A stretch of DNA of 64,000 bases, taken from NCBI GenBank assembly GCA_037951165.1, contig JBBDHG010000026.1, positions 4,915,501-4,979,500 on the forward strand. Direction: 5' to 3'. This stretch comes from Lophius americanus. Lineage: Eukaryota > Chordata > Actinopteri > Lophiiformes > Lophiidae. A program made the position numbers and the translations under genes. The first letter of the stretch is position 1; each line of letters opens with the position of its first letter. This document shows positions 42,690-55,300 of the stretch, one piece after another. The notes under the pieces were generated by a model. The model was not told where the DNA came from. It did no database searches and was given only the letters and a program-made list of their open reading frames with translations.

Positions 42690-43450
42690 ATCAAAATATG
42701 AAGTGTTACACCTTCTATAGCCAGCATGGAAAAAAATATTTTTTTCAGTCAGACCACTTCAGGACGGGACTTTTATCCATCGTGAGAGGTTTGGTGGCGA
42801 TTGGCTTTCGTACAGTGGAGTTATGATGACCTAAACTTTTGTGGCGAGTCATCAATGTTCACCACTCAGCCCACCCCCAGTATTATTCAAACACACACAT
42901 CCTTCACAACATTGGATCTCCGATCTGTTGACGCTCTCCTGATCCAACTTTGAACTGTCTGGGATTTATAGCCTTGGAGTAACGGGTCAAATTGTAAAAA
43001 GATTTTTTGTTACCGCTAGGTGGCGGTATGACAAAAGCTGATTTATTTTTTCAGGTAGACCCCTTCAAGGCCAGTCTTGAATTGTACCTCTAAAATTTGG
43101 GGCAGATCAGACAATAGAGGGCCGAGTTATGGTCATTTTGTTTGTTTTTTTTTATAAAAAAAATTGTCTCAATAAGTAGCTCCCTATTGCGTCCAGAACT
43201 GTTGAATGAAAACTCAAGCTTTTCATAACTTACCTTAGCTATGGTTTGTAAGAAGTCGGTAAAATTTTTTGATGTTGATCAGGTCAAACTCTAGGAGGAG
43301 TACGTTGATTCGCAACACCTGAAAATGTCAAAAAAGGGCCTTAAAATCACCTATTTAAGTCAAAAAGGCTGACTTCCTCTTAAGTTGGCGCCATACTACT
43401 TTTTGGTAGATCCGGATGTGATTAACATTAAAAGTTTTGCGAGTTTTCGG
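42690..43450 (+). repeat. composite 'ctaggtggcg' teleost repeat
   Basis: Contains agaccacttcaggacgggac, accgctaggtggcggtatga, gtagaccccttcaaggccag, gatgttgatcaggtcaaact. It resembles a family of long interspersed repeats common near fish genes; class not assigned. Confidence 0.45.
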
Positions 43451-43459
43451 GGATGGGAA

Positions 43460-43990
43460 AGCCGCCAAAAAGCTCTTATTAACAAGTCACTACAAAAACG
43501 TATAATTAAATATCTCAATATTTCCCTCTGGGGATAAAAACATCCTGTTAGAAACATAAACTAAGAGACCAGAAATTAAAGAGTGAGTCATTATTGAGGA
43601 TGATGGAGAGAACCAGCAGGAGGATGCTGAGGTCATGGCGTTGGCAGTGCAGCAGGTTTCCTGGTTATCTAAGCGGGACATAGTCACACAGCTGATAGCC
43701 AGAATGGATCAGACCTGCAGCAGGACACAGGATTTTAGCAGATGGGTGACATGATGAACCGTTGCATTATGTATGACCGCTGCCGGTTGGCTTTGGGCAC
43801 CTCTGAAAGATTTATTTCAGTCAAGCCCACTCACTTCACACGCACCTGCTAGATAGAGACGTAACTATTCTGGTACCAGTTCAGAATATCCTAAAATACA
43901 CCTCTGAAGATCCCCGCAGGCATCCGATGTCACATCTGTATCTATAACGCCATTCGTCCTGCAATAAAGACTACGATGCTGCTAAAACCT
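43460..43990. other. intergenic, nothing recognised
   Basis: No exon seen; the short minus-strand open frame at 43490-43687 has no domain. Confidence 0.3.
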
Positions 43991-43994
43991 CTTT

Positions 43995-44095
43995 GTACCA
44001 CACATACTTACCTCCACGAAGGTGGAGGTGTGTTTTCTTTAACGTTCATTTATTTTATTTTTTTCTAGCAGGATTACACAATAAACTTGAATGAT
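43995..44095 (+). repeat. dispersed repeat family B fragment
   Basis: Starts acctccacgaaggtggaggt and runs through a T-rich tract to ctagcaggattacacaataa, the 5' part of family B. Confidence 0.5.
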
Positions 44096-44454
44096 TAAAT
44101 ATGTTCTGTGCTAATATAGGAATCATTATTTATCCATTTTGACATTACGCTTTTAGTTATATTTCTTCTACTAATACTGCTTATAACTTTTGCCAATAAT
44201 AATTAGGTCACATAATAAGGAAATGTTATTATTATAATATTATATTTACAGTTTGTCACTGTATATGTGTGTATGCTGGAGGTCGGGGGGCTTGGATGTC
44301 CAAACTTGACTCGTATTTCTCTTTTTTTTATTCATTTGTTGATATTTTAATATGTTATATTGTGATGTGTTAATGCTATACTTTGTACTTACATAGGCAT
44401 CATTGGCTCCGGATGTGTGTGACTGAGGGAGTGATCTAGAGAATAGGTTTAACA

Positions 44455-44580
44455 AACTCTGAGTTCAAATCTCAACTCGGGGTTGATTAACCCTGATAAT
44501 GGAAACTCAAGACTTTTCATCTGAGTTGGTTCAATCAACTCTGTGTTTGTTAACTCAAGTTAAAATCTCAGTTAAAATCG
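44455..44580. repeat. DNA-transposon end-like repeat ('ctgagttcaaatctcaactc')
   Basis: Contains aactctgagttcaaatctca, gttgattaaccctgataatg, gttcaatcaactctgtgttt and gttaactcaagtt. The motif is repeated in both directions, as at the ends of some fish DNA transposons. Class not assigned. Confidence 0.4.
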
Positions 44581-44599
44581 TGTATGTGGACTATAATCC

Positions 44600-44884
44600 A
44601 AACTTCCTCAAAGAGAACAATAAAGTTCTGTCCATCTATCTATTAAAAGCCTTCATCACACTTGACCTCAGTTAAGCTGGAAGTTTTAAATCACGTATAC
44701 GGTGATTATGAACATATATTTAGAAGAAAAGAGAGAGAAAGTAGAACAGCCTTTGCAGCAGAGGAGGGAAAACTGAAAAACATTGCTGCAAGGGTGACTG
44801 TGGCATTTTAATTGTATTAGCTTCTTTCAATATACTGTTGAAAAGGTGGTGGAGGGTTATTGGATTTTATTTTCCATTCAGGTT

Positions 44885-44930
<46 letters not shown>

Positions 44931-47875
44931 TTCAGTGAATGCGGATGCCTCAAATTATATTCCTCTAGCCCTCTCCTTCTGGTGGAGGTAAAAAGGAGAA
45001 GTAGAAATTGTTTAGAGGTGGATGGAGGAAAAGACAAACTCACTGCAGCTGATTCTATTTGAGGATTTCATTCAGCGGTGGCTTTCTGCTTCTGATACAG
45101 CATCTGGAGGTATTATGCTGGTATATTCATCTGGAGGCGTATTTGTTGTACCGAAGCCTTTCTGAGAGCTTTCAAATAAGACATGAAGGTTTTAAATGAA
45201 TCACTGGGGCTTTCCATTATATCACCCTCCATCCTTAACAGCTCTACCTACATTCAGACGAATCCTGCATTCAGGATTTTTAAACAATGAAATATTCATG
45301 TTCGGGGTAACAGCATTTATTTTTAATTCGTCATGAAAGGCGATTCACATTACGTTTCGTGTCATCATTGATCTATGTAATAAAATACGACCGAGGAGAC
45401 TAATTTACAGGACTGGTTTATACTGTATTAATGATGCCGACTTATAGCCAGAAGAACAATCATCCAGTATAATCTCCACTTCCTGTCCTACAATACACAG
45501 ACAAAGCTTTTCAACCTATGTACAAATGTTCACACACATGCCTTACAAACACACATCCATGTGAGTCACTGCATCTGGAAGGAAGAAATGTCCACGTTTT
45601 CATCAGTAGGATTATAAAAGACGGCGGATATTGATCAGGAAGTGGCGATCTGAGGCTGGCAGATGAGATCTAACATGATTATTGCTTTGTTTTCCCTTTT
45701 ACTTAAAATGGGTAGGATAGTTCCAGTTCTCATGGTGACAGCCGATTCCTCTGTCCATGATTAGCATTTATTTATTTTTTTTAAAACTTTCAGTCTACTT
45801 CCCAGAAGACAGAATAACACACGCAGGCACTGCGTCCAGACTGCGGCAGTCAGTCCGCGATGATGAAAACACACATCTCCGATCAGCCGGGGTTAACTGT
45901 GAAGAGAGGAAGGGATTGATTTTAAAAACCTGAGATGCTACAAACAGGATGGCTTTAACTCAGAGGCACGCCAACGCAAAAATCCACACATGCTACAAAA
46001 GGAAGCTTTCCAGGAGTGACACAAATGAAATACAGCATGAGTGAGACGCATGAAAATCAAGAAGATGAGGGTATAATCCTGGTCTGCATGTTTGCAAGAA
46101 AATGTGTTCAGGGAAATTCTATGTCTTGATTGGATTCTGACTAAAAATGTGAGAATGGTAAATAATAAGGGTAAAACTTTCAAAATTTTAGTTGAAGCAG
46201 CAGGAACGAATCTGAGTTATTTTTATCGTCTAAACCTGGAATGTTTCGACAATGTCCAACAGATCCAAATCTGCTTTACACCTGAACAAAGTCCTCTGGT
46301 GCCTGTGCAGAGTCGACAAACTTATAGATATACTATCTGGGTTGTCTCAAGCCAGGACATAAATAAAACTAATTTTAACAAAATTTCTATGAAATCCAGC
46401 ATAAATTAAAGTTAGTCCTCGGATTCTCAGATATCAGATTAATTCAGCAATAAACAGCAGATTTTAATTTTGTAGTTGATTCTGCATGTTAGTTTTTTTT
46501 CTTACAGATTTTGGGGAATTTTTGCCTGAGTATCTAATGAGTTTGAAATGTGACACGTTCTCCCTGTAAATCTGCAATTCCAAATGTAACTTTCAAAATG
46601 TAAATGCAAAGAATATAAGAAGTAGGGGGAGAAAAAGCCACATCTCCAGTACATGGGAGGTACTTTAAGTTAAGGGAAATCCTATTGACCTGTATGTTCC
46701 TCTCCAGACTTCATTCATGGCAGGAAGACCAAAACCAGCTCAATCGGTTTTAACCAACATTAACAAAATCTCTTTACTAGTACTTCTACAACGAACAAAG
46801 TAACGATAAGGAGTTCAGGTTGGGGTTTTGAGAGGGACTGTTTCTTGTAAATGGCGGATTGCAGATTTTTCTAACCATTGGTAAAAACCAGACCAGACCC
46901 TCTCTCTCTCCCTGCTTCTAGTCTTTATGCTGAGATAAATAAGCTAAGCTAATTATTTGCAAGCTCTAGTTTCTTATTAACCATGCAGATATGAGAGAAG
47001 TATTGTCACCTAATGCTCTCAAAGCAAATAATCGTATTTCCCATTTTAGTTCTTGCAGACATGCCGATGAAGATTACCCCAAACCTGATTGTTCAACAAT
47101 AAGCTTGTGCAGCACAAACATTTTTACTTTTCTAAATATTATTGCAATGACGATCAATTTCATAATCAAAACACTCGTTTTATGTTTTCTAATCAGTTGT
47201 AAATTGAAAAAAAAAAAATAATATCACAAGAGTGTGCAGCTGGTCATGTTAATGCCTAAACATAATTTCACACGCTCATGCAGAGGTCCAGTTACCCTCT
47301 GTCCCTCCTCTTTTACTGCCTTCAGAGGAACATATCATCATCATCATCATCGTCTGCATCATCCAACGACCAACTCCAGCCTTTCAGGCCAAACTCAAGT
47401 AATCTGAAACGGCAGGTATGAGGTTCACTGGGCGCCATAAAACCAATGGGGCAACTCGTGCAAAGGCAACCTGCGTGGGAGCGACGGAACACTGCTGGTT
47501 CTGATGAAGGTGCCGATGGTTAACGATATCACAGCAGAGCATTAGTTGTGGGTGCCAGCAGGTGCAACAAGCGCCGCTACTTACAGTCTCCCAACGAGAG
47601 ACGTTAGAATGGTGGGGTCAGATGAGGTGAAGAGGGCAGAGGTCAGTGGAGGATGATACGGAGCATGGGGCCAGCACTGAGGGATGAGAGCCAGTTAGTT
47701 GTGGCTGAGGGAACAAACTGGGACAAACTGAGGTTCTGGATCAGTAAGAGAACCAGACATATACAATTAGTGATCCTGGACTGTTTTCATCTACTGACGC
47801 TGATGTTAATTCTGTCTACATGCAAATGCAGAGCTGTGAAGAAGTACCGCTTCTTCACAGAGGAATGAGTCACTG
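44600..47875. other. gene-poor interval
   Basis: Holds a CA microsatellite at 44887-44925 and no recognised exon. Short open frames (for example 46092-46409 and 47653-47868) lack domains and splice context. Confidence 0.35.
44887..44925. repeat. (CA)n microsatellite
   Basis: About 39 bp of CA. Confidence 0.95.
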
Positions 47876-47879
47876 CTGA

Positions 47880-48250
47880 CCAAGGAGTACAATAACACTC
47901 ATCTGAACTTTGCTGCAACGCACCCTGGTGACCCTCTGAGCTTTTTAGGAGAATATTTTTAGAGTAGGACGATACAAATGTTAGGGAGCCCAGTCCTCGA
48001 AAGCAGTTTCAGGACCAGAACAACTTGCCAAAATTGAGAGAAACATGAATTCTGCTCTGTGTCAGAGAATCCTAAAGGGGAATGTCAGGTCATCAGTCAA
48101 TGAATTGATGTTAAAGCCCAACTGGGTCATGCAGCTAGAAAATGTTCCAAAGCAGAACATTAAGTCCATCTCTGAATGACTAAATATAAAAGTAGAAGAA
48201 ATCTAGAGGGGGTGCAATACTTATTTTTCACAGCACACAGGAATACTGTT
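47880..48250 (+). mobile_element. Tc1/mariner transposase relic (family F), 3' half
   Basis: Ordered match to a Tc1-type catalytic-domain region: gccaaaattgagagaaacat, gaattctgctctgtgtcaga, atcctaaaggggaatgtcag, gggtcatgcagctagaaaat, gtccatctctgaatgact. It finishes with the terminus-like cttatttttcacagcacac. Degenerate, with stops. Different from family A. Confidence 0.65.
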
Positions 48251-48254
48251 AAAA

Positions 48255-49094
48255 TAAGGAATAATGTGAGACACTGACGGTCATTTTAGAATGAATATGT
48301 TAAAGAATCAGTGGGGAAAAAAATTAATAAACAATTACAAAACAATTAGTGGAGTCATTATGATTGGTTCAGAGGAAATGCTTTTCACCCAGATTTGTTT
48401 CCGTCCAATTTAACGTAAGAGTCAGGTTCCCCACTGCATAAAAAACACTTATCACAACGGATTGCAGCAAAATAAGATTTTCTTGAGACACTGATTCAAA
48501 AAAGCCTCAATAGAAACGGGAAGTGGAGAGAAAAACACAAATCAGTTGTTCAATTTTTAACACAAATTCAAACCAAATTGTTGATTTTTTTGTTTCTGAT
48601 TGGAACATTTTGTAATTAATTCAAAGTAAGGGCGCTCTCGAAGATCAATTTTGAGAGACTGAAAGTCTGGGCTTAATAAGGTAAGTGTGAAAGCGCCCTT
48701 AAAATTTTTCGAGACATCAAGAAAAAAGATGCCCAACCACTAAACCGATGCTCCCCACACAGATTCACTGATTTAAGTTTTGGCTGTTGTGTTGAAAACG
48801 GAGTTGTTCTCATTAAACATTTAGACTGGGAGCATCCAGTCAGTGAGCAGGCAGCTTTTTTCTCCACGTCGCTTTTTGCCCTTTTTTCATCCAGAGCTGA
48901 TTTTATACTGAAATGGAAAAACATGATTTTGAGTTTTTAAGAAAAAAGAAAAATGGAATAAGGAGCCTCACAAATCGGCCGTCGATAGTTTAACCTTGAG
49001 AGGAGAACGGATGGAAGAGGTGTAAACAGTCATTGAAAAACACCATAGAAACAATCTGAGCTTTAATATGGATTCAGTAAAAGGTTCCCTGGGC
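48255..49094. other. rock2 3' UTR / 3' flank
   Basis: On the minus strand this follows the rock2 stop. No clear AATAAA in the first few hundred bases; an ATTAAA lies very near the stop at about 49063. No other feature seen. Confidence 0.35.
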
Positions 49095-49378
49095 TCACCT
49101 GGGCTTCCCCGATGGCTGCTGCTGTCGGCCGTGCTGGATCTTGATGGCGCCGCGGTGGGTGGACATGTGAGGCGAACCCCTGGGTGAAGGTCGAGGAGAG
49201 ACTCGTGGAGAGGAGCGTGCCGTGGCCTCAGGAGGCGTGCTCTGTGCTGCAGAGGGAGGACTCATGGTCGGGTGTTTCCTGGGGATGCGTTTGAGGAGGT
49301 GACTGACCCAGCGCTGCTGCTCCTCAGCCGAGTTGGTCAGCAGAAGCAGCTCTTTGGCGGTGGACATGTCATAATTCA
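49095..49378 (-). CDS. rock2: rock2 terminal coding exon (end of PH domain, Ser/Pro-rich tail)
   Basis: Acceptor CAACAG (AG at 49379-49380). Reads VNYDMSTAKELLLLTNSAEE, then QQRWVSHLLKRIPRK, closing the C-terminal half of the PH domain. The tail is rich in SPR repeats (ARSSPRVSPRPSPRGSPHMS). It matches ROCK2 (STAK, EEQQxWVS, ARSSPR, KIQ) rather than ROCK1. The frame ends KPR then TGA at 49097-49095. The same bases form a good donor (CCCAG|GTGAGC), so a further tiny coding exon is possible. Confidence 0.88.
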
Positions 49379-52300
49379 CTGTTGAGGAAAAATACGTTCA
49401 ATTCAAAAGCACGTTTGAATTCATTAACTTATCATAACAGTCAAATATTTACATATTTTCTGGATTCTCAACCTTAAAATACAACTTTACATTTTTGTCA
49501 GTATCAGATTTTAAAAAAAAGAAAAAAACCTTTGAAAGAAAAAAACAACAACGTTGAACTATTGATTATAGCAACCGTGATTATAGCCAGAGCTAAAGGA
49601 AATGAAATGAGTTATAAATAGAAACAGGTAATACGACGTAAACTAGTTCTTTTATATTTATTATTTGACTGAAAACATGAAGAATTCGATGATATTTTCT
49701 CTCTCTGTATTTGGGGTTTGTACTGAACTGGAGAGCAAATCAACCTTAAATTAACTCCATGCCTCTCGGACAAAGCTTCATCCTTGAATATTAATAAAAT
49801 GTATGTATGATTCATTTACTTAGGAGGCTCATTGAGCTCCTCTGTAAAATTAATTGGTAAACAAGCTTTTTGCATAATATAATAATAAATCCGTTTCCGC
49901 CACAGAGGGGCCTGGGCCCCGCCTTGGAGATAAGGACATGGACAAAGACACAGTAGAAACAAATACATTAATTGATTATTAAAATAATAAGCGTTTTTTA
50001 GCTTTCCCCTCTTTGAAGTTGTGTGCTAAATGGACATTGCTGGAGAAACTTCTGGATTCATGTGAGAGAGGTTCTATATTAACTCTTGAGGGGGTTTACT
50101 GACCCTTGCAGGGCACAATAGCTTCCTCCTTCCTGTCCAGGTGATCTTTGTGGCACTTAGTGTGGCAGCGGCGGCACTCGAGGGCCGGTGGCGGCTTGAA
50201 AACGTGCCACAGTGGTCGAGTGCAGGCCTCACAGCTGGCCGGGAAGTGGTAGAGGGTGAGGATGAACTCGTGTCCTTTGTGGCTGATGTAGGAGGGACGA
50301 TCGACGTATAGCGTGGGCTCCATGACAACCTCCTGGTCACGTTTGAGCTCACCTTCATTGGCGTACAGGATCTGGAATTAATAAATGCATTTTATTGACA
50401 ATTTATGGAGAAAGAGGGCCTGAATGTTTATAAACAGATTTGTTTGTCTGTAAAATGAGGGAGAGGGGATGGAAAGAGACGCGTCACCTGGAATATTCTT
50501 GGAATTTCTTTGGGATCTGCTCGGTAGACATCCGTGTGAGTGACGGGTCGGACATGAAACAGCTTACTGTGATAAAGGAATGTAAGGTTTATGGGTAAAT
50601 CAAGGTTATTCTTAATAATGAGTAACTGCTGTTCATACTGTTCTTCTGTATTTTCACTGTTTTTCTGTTGTTCCATTGTTTTTGGAAATTAAATAAAATT
50701 GTTTCAAGACCCAAACGTGAAATTCCCATTAGCTTCAGTTGTATTTTGGTCTCGCCGTATTTAGCAAACGTTAGCACACTGACTTGCTGAGCTACGATGA
50801 ACTTAAATTGGGTTTGATCTTTTGGATCAAACTACCTCTCATGAGATACAAAAATGATATCCTGGCCTCATCCGTCAGTGGTTATAATGTTATGGCTGAT
50901 TGTGTGTGTGTAAAGCAGCTTCTGTGACAGACAAACTGATGAAAATGTATCATGTCTGGGCATAAAAATCAAGTTGATTGTTAGTATGTTGTTAACAAAT
51001 TCAACTACGATAGTAAACCTTCACTATAGTACCTAATGAGAAAAGCAGCTACTATGCTACACATGAACATTTGTCATTATTATTAAGATGTTTAATGACT
51101 CACTCGATGTCCAGCGTCATGAAAGGGTTGGCTTGCTCTCGGTCCAGCTCGCTGTTGTAGAACAGGATCTTCCTGCTGCTCACCACTATGTACTGGTACA
51201 GAAACAAGCAGCGAGGGTCAGGAGGTCACAAGGAGCCAAATGAGAAGATCTAAGGTGTAAAAATGAGGGATGACACTAGATACGTTACCTTTTTGTCCCA
51301 ACCATGCCGCTTTGTGTTCTTGGCAGTAAGTGAGATCCAGCCTTCCAGCCTGGAATCTAGTTTGCAGAGACAATAAAAATCAGGAAGATACCACCGACAT
51401 TTTCTCACTTGAAGAGGAAATTATTCCTCCCTTAAACCAAAACATTGAAGCTGCAAGCTTTAGCAACAATGCACTCCGAGGGATTCGTAAGGTTGAGATA
51501 AAATGAACACAATTAAAGGTGCAGTGTGTAAAATGTAGAGGGCTATCTCTGAATGAAATTTAATATCAACAACGCTAACATCAGCTTTACACACTACACG
51601 CTTCTTCTGCTCCGGACTAAATGGGTATAAAGCAGACGGGCATCGAGCTGTGAGCATGTGCCCAACAAACATTCAAAAGGTTAAATTAGAACACAGCAAC
51701 AAACAGAGGGATTAGCAGAAACTGTGCAGGATTGAACCAGGGTTGAGGGGATTTCTTGATATCGGATGAAGGAGGGAAAAAATGAACTTGAAGTTTTAGA
51801 ATATTGTGATGGATAAGTGTCTACTTTCATCCTCATCCCAGGTTTGACCTGCCATGCAGTGTCACCTGCAGGTTCAGGTTCAGCCTCAGCGGGCCGCTCA
51901 TAGGTGAGGGCACGGGGACGTTGGACCTGCTCCCCCCGCCCGTCGCATTCATCATCCTCAGAGTCAGAGTCAAAGAGAGTGTGAGCCGAGTGAAGGTTGG
52001 GTCGCGTGTCGATGCACACAGATTTGTGTGTGCGCTGGTAGGTGAAGGACATGGACTCGGAGGTGCGGGATTGAGTGATGCGCACTGCGCCGCACCACGA
52101 GGAGTGAGGTTGAGGTGAGATGAGAAGGGAAAAGGAAGGAAAAGGTAAAAAAAAGTGAAAACAGCTAGAAGTCAGGAGGAGACACGGCAGAAAGAGGGAC
52201 GCGGGAAGTGGTTTGGCGCGCGTCGTGTGCATTTCTAACCTGGGTAGCCGTCATTGGTTTCCAAGTCGTTGCCGCTGCTGATGCTGGTGGTGTCCAGGGA

Positions 52301-55300
52301 GTGAACGCTGAGGGAGGTGATCTGGCAACGAAGCTGCTCGATGTCGCTGTCTTTACTGTCCAACGCCATCTGGAGCTCCAGACGTACCTGGTTCTCCTCA
52401 GCGATCAGCTGAATGACACGAGAACAGGATTTTAAATGAAGTAAGATCATGATAGTGGCAACAATCAGATCAAAAAAGCCCAGTTATGATAATGTTTCCA
52501 TGGCAACCACAAACAGCACTGTTTCTTTAGGTCAGGTTGACCTCAGATCATACCTTATTTCATACTTGTGCATGAATACTAAACTCCAGAAATATTACGT
52601 TAACCAAGTAACCGACATAACGCGAACGGGCAGAAACTCCTCATCACGCTCCTATTGTGAAAATCCAGATCAACCGATGGTCAGAAATTTTCATAGCAGT
52701 TGTCCCTCCTCTTTAAATGACTTCATTTAAAGTCTGCACAAAACGTGAGGTTGGACACCACATGTCTATATCATCCGTAACGTTTAATGCAGAAACTCCT
52801 CATCACGCGCCTCATCCTGTTAACCCAGACCCTCATCAGGACAGTCTTTGATCATTCATTCTCAGGTCGCAGAGGCGGGAGAAAAAGAAAAAACTAACGG
52901 TTTGCTGTAATCTAGATTAGTAATGCCGGCATCGTACGTGAGTAGCGCCGCCGGGCACATTTTCCTTCGGATAAGGCGTTTTTTCCGAATTTATTGGGAA
53001 TTAGGCCGATGACAAATCTCACAGAACCATTGCAGTATCCCAACATACCTGTAGAGGAAGGCATACCCCATTACAGGAACAGTGAAACAGTGCTGTAATT
53101 AGATTTGTACTTTAAATTTGTACTTTGATTTTAGCATGGTATTATCTTAAGTTCAACTAAACTTCCTCGTACTCCACCTTTTTTTAATAAATAACCTAAT
53201 TATTCAAGAAAATGTCTCCCTACAATGCTGAGCTGCTTGGTTCAGCACATTTTGAGTCACTATTTCTAACTGAAAAATGTGATAAACCTATGACCCGGTG
53301 TAGGCCTGTAAGAGTAAGGGGCCAAGGATAGAGCCCTGGGGCACACCCCATGTCAAAGGGGACGTCGAGGAGGAGGCATGAACTATGGCTGAAGAGAAAG
53401 TTCTATTCGATAAGTGAAATAGTTTCCTAAACACAGGCTTTAGCAAAAGATTGAGCTTAACTTATTAAATTGACCATTTTCCATGAAAAACTAAATTTAT
53501 TCTTATTATTTTATAACTTTTTCAGTTTAAAAACATGCTTGATCAAAGAATTTGTCATTTTATATTAAATTTAGCGTGTCTATGATATAAAATCAATAAA
53601 AAAAAACAAATAAATAAAAGAGTATAATGGCTGGATGATGTGGGCAAACTGACCGCCTGCATATCCGTCATCTCTCTTTGGAATTTGATGATGGTGCTGT
53701 TGAGCTTCTCCTTCTCTGCTCGCAGCTCCAGCTGCAGCTTCCTGTTCTCCTTCTCTTTCCTGTGCACCTCAGTGCCGATGCTTCGGTGGCCTCCCCTCAC
53801 CGTTTCCCTCCTGTTCATCACTTCAGCCAGTTTGTTGACAGCCTGAGAGTAAAACACAGGAACACAACTCTGCAGAGAAGCTCTGTAATGTAATCCTGAC
53901 ATTGGTGAGTTTGCGAGCGGGTCGCCCGCAGGAATATCCCTCTTGCTGCGGAAATTTTTTTTTTAACTTGTTCTCTCCGTCCAGAGTTGAACAAAAGCCT
54001 GCAGCTGATTATTCTTGACAACAAATGAGATGACATACCACTCTGTGAAAAAGAGTGAAAGTATAAAACGTCTTGCAGGCGCTGCAGACCAGTGTAGGCG
54101 CTGAGGCACACACCTGAATTTTTAGCGTCCTTTCATTCTGCAGCTGCCGCTCAAACGACACTTTGACTGAGCTAACTTTCTTCTCCTCCTCCTTGGCTCT
54201 CTGCACACCTGTAGAAATAGCAGAGAGGAATATCAGCGGAGGCGTCACATAGCTTTACTTCACAAACTCTACCGTAAGCATGAATGGTTGCTTTCGGGAC
54301 ATTTTTACAACCTTCTCCTCGTAAATAATCCGGATGAGATCTTATTTAAAATCACAGTTTAATTGGATTCTCTTCATGTCACTAATTCACTCACGTTGTT
54401 GTATTTCTTTCAGCTGGTTGTTGAGCTCCTCTTTCTCGCTGGCCAGGTTGGCCACGTCCACTGTCAGAGTGCGATTGGACTCTTCCAGCTGTAGGGATTG
54501 ACGGATTTGAGGTGAGTCTCATCCGTACTTACAAACAAGCATACTTCAGTTTTTTAGAACATCAGAAAACCTGCATGGTCAGCATTCATCAAACTACACA
54601 CCATGTCATCCTCAGTCATGGGGTCCAAATACCAGCACTGTGTACCAACGAAGAAGACGCCTTGAAACTACCTCAAGGACGTTAATGCAAGAGTTTGGTA
54701 GGAGGGTTGGTCATGCAGAAGGGAGGAACCAATTATGCTTGGAGTGAAACCAGATAAAAGAATGGATTTTTTTTTAAGTGTTCCTGTCAATTGTGCATAA
54801 GCTCGTCGATGGATACCGTGGAAAAGGGTAGTATCATCGAAGAAAGAACCAATCCAGATAAAGGGGTGGATTAATTATTTTTGGGTTTTTTTGTTTCACT
54901 TTCTTTATCATTTCAAGAGCCTGGATGTCAGCCATTTAACTAAAAAAAGAAAAGAAAAACAGATTGTTGCGTTAAAACGTTTCTTCACTCCTCAGATGAA
55001 GAACTGGGAGCGAGAAGGTGTCTGATTTCATGGAGAAGGAATTTCAATACATGTGTTGTGCATAAATATGAATGGATCTTGGTGGAGGGATAGTCTTTTT
55101 TCTCTTTCTCCTTACCTCTTTAATGCCGTACAATCCAATTTACTGTGATTTACTTTCACTTGTTGTCAATATTAGACCAGTTTCACCAAACTGTCTCAAC
55201 CATGTTGATTATGCAAATCTACATACTGACAGAGATTAAATAATGTCTCACTTAAACAAAGATACACTGTGGACTTTCCCACAGAAACTAAAGCTATGGA

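Noticed and set aside
51681..52232. A 183-codon single ORF as an independent gene
   Set aside because: Only 51866-52084 looks coding. The ends are intron sequence (pyrimidine tract and post-donor DNA) and the middle fits as a rock2 optional exon.
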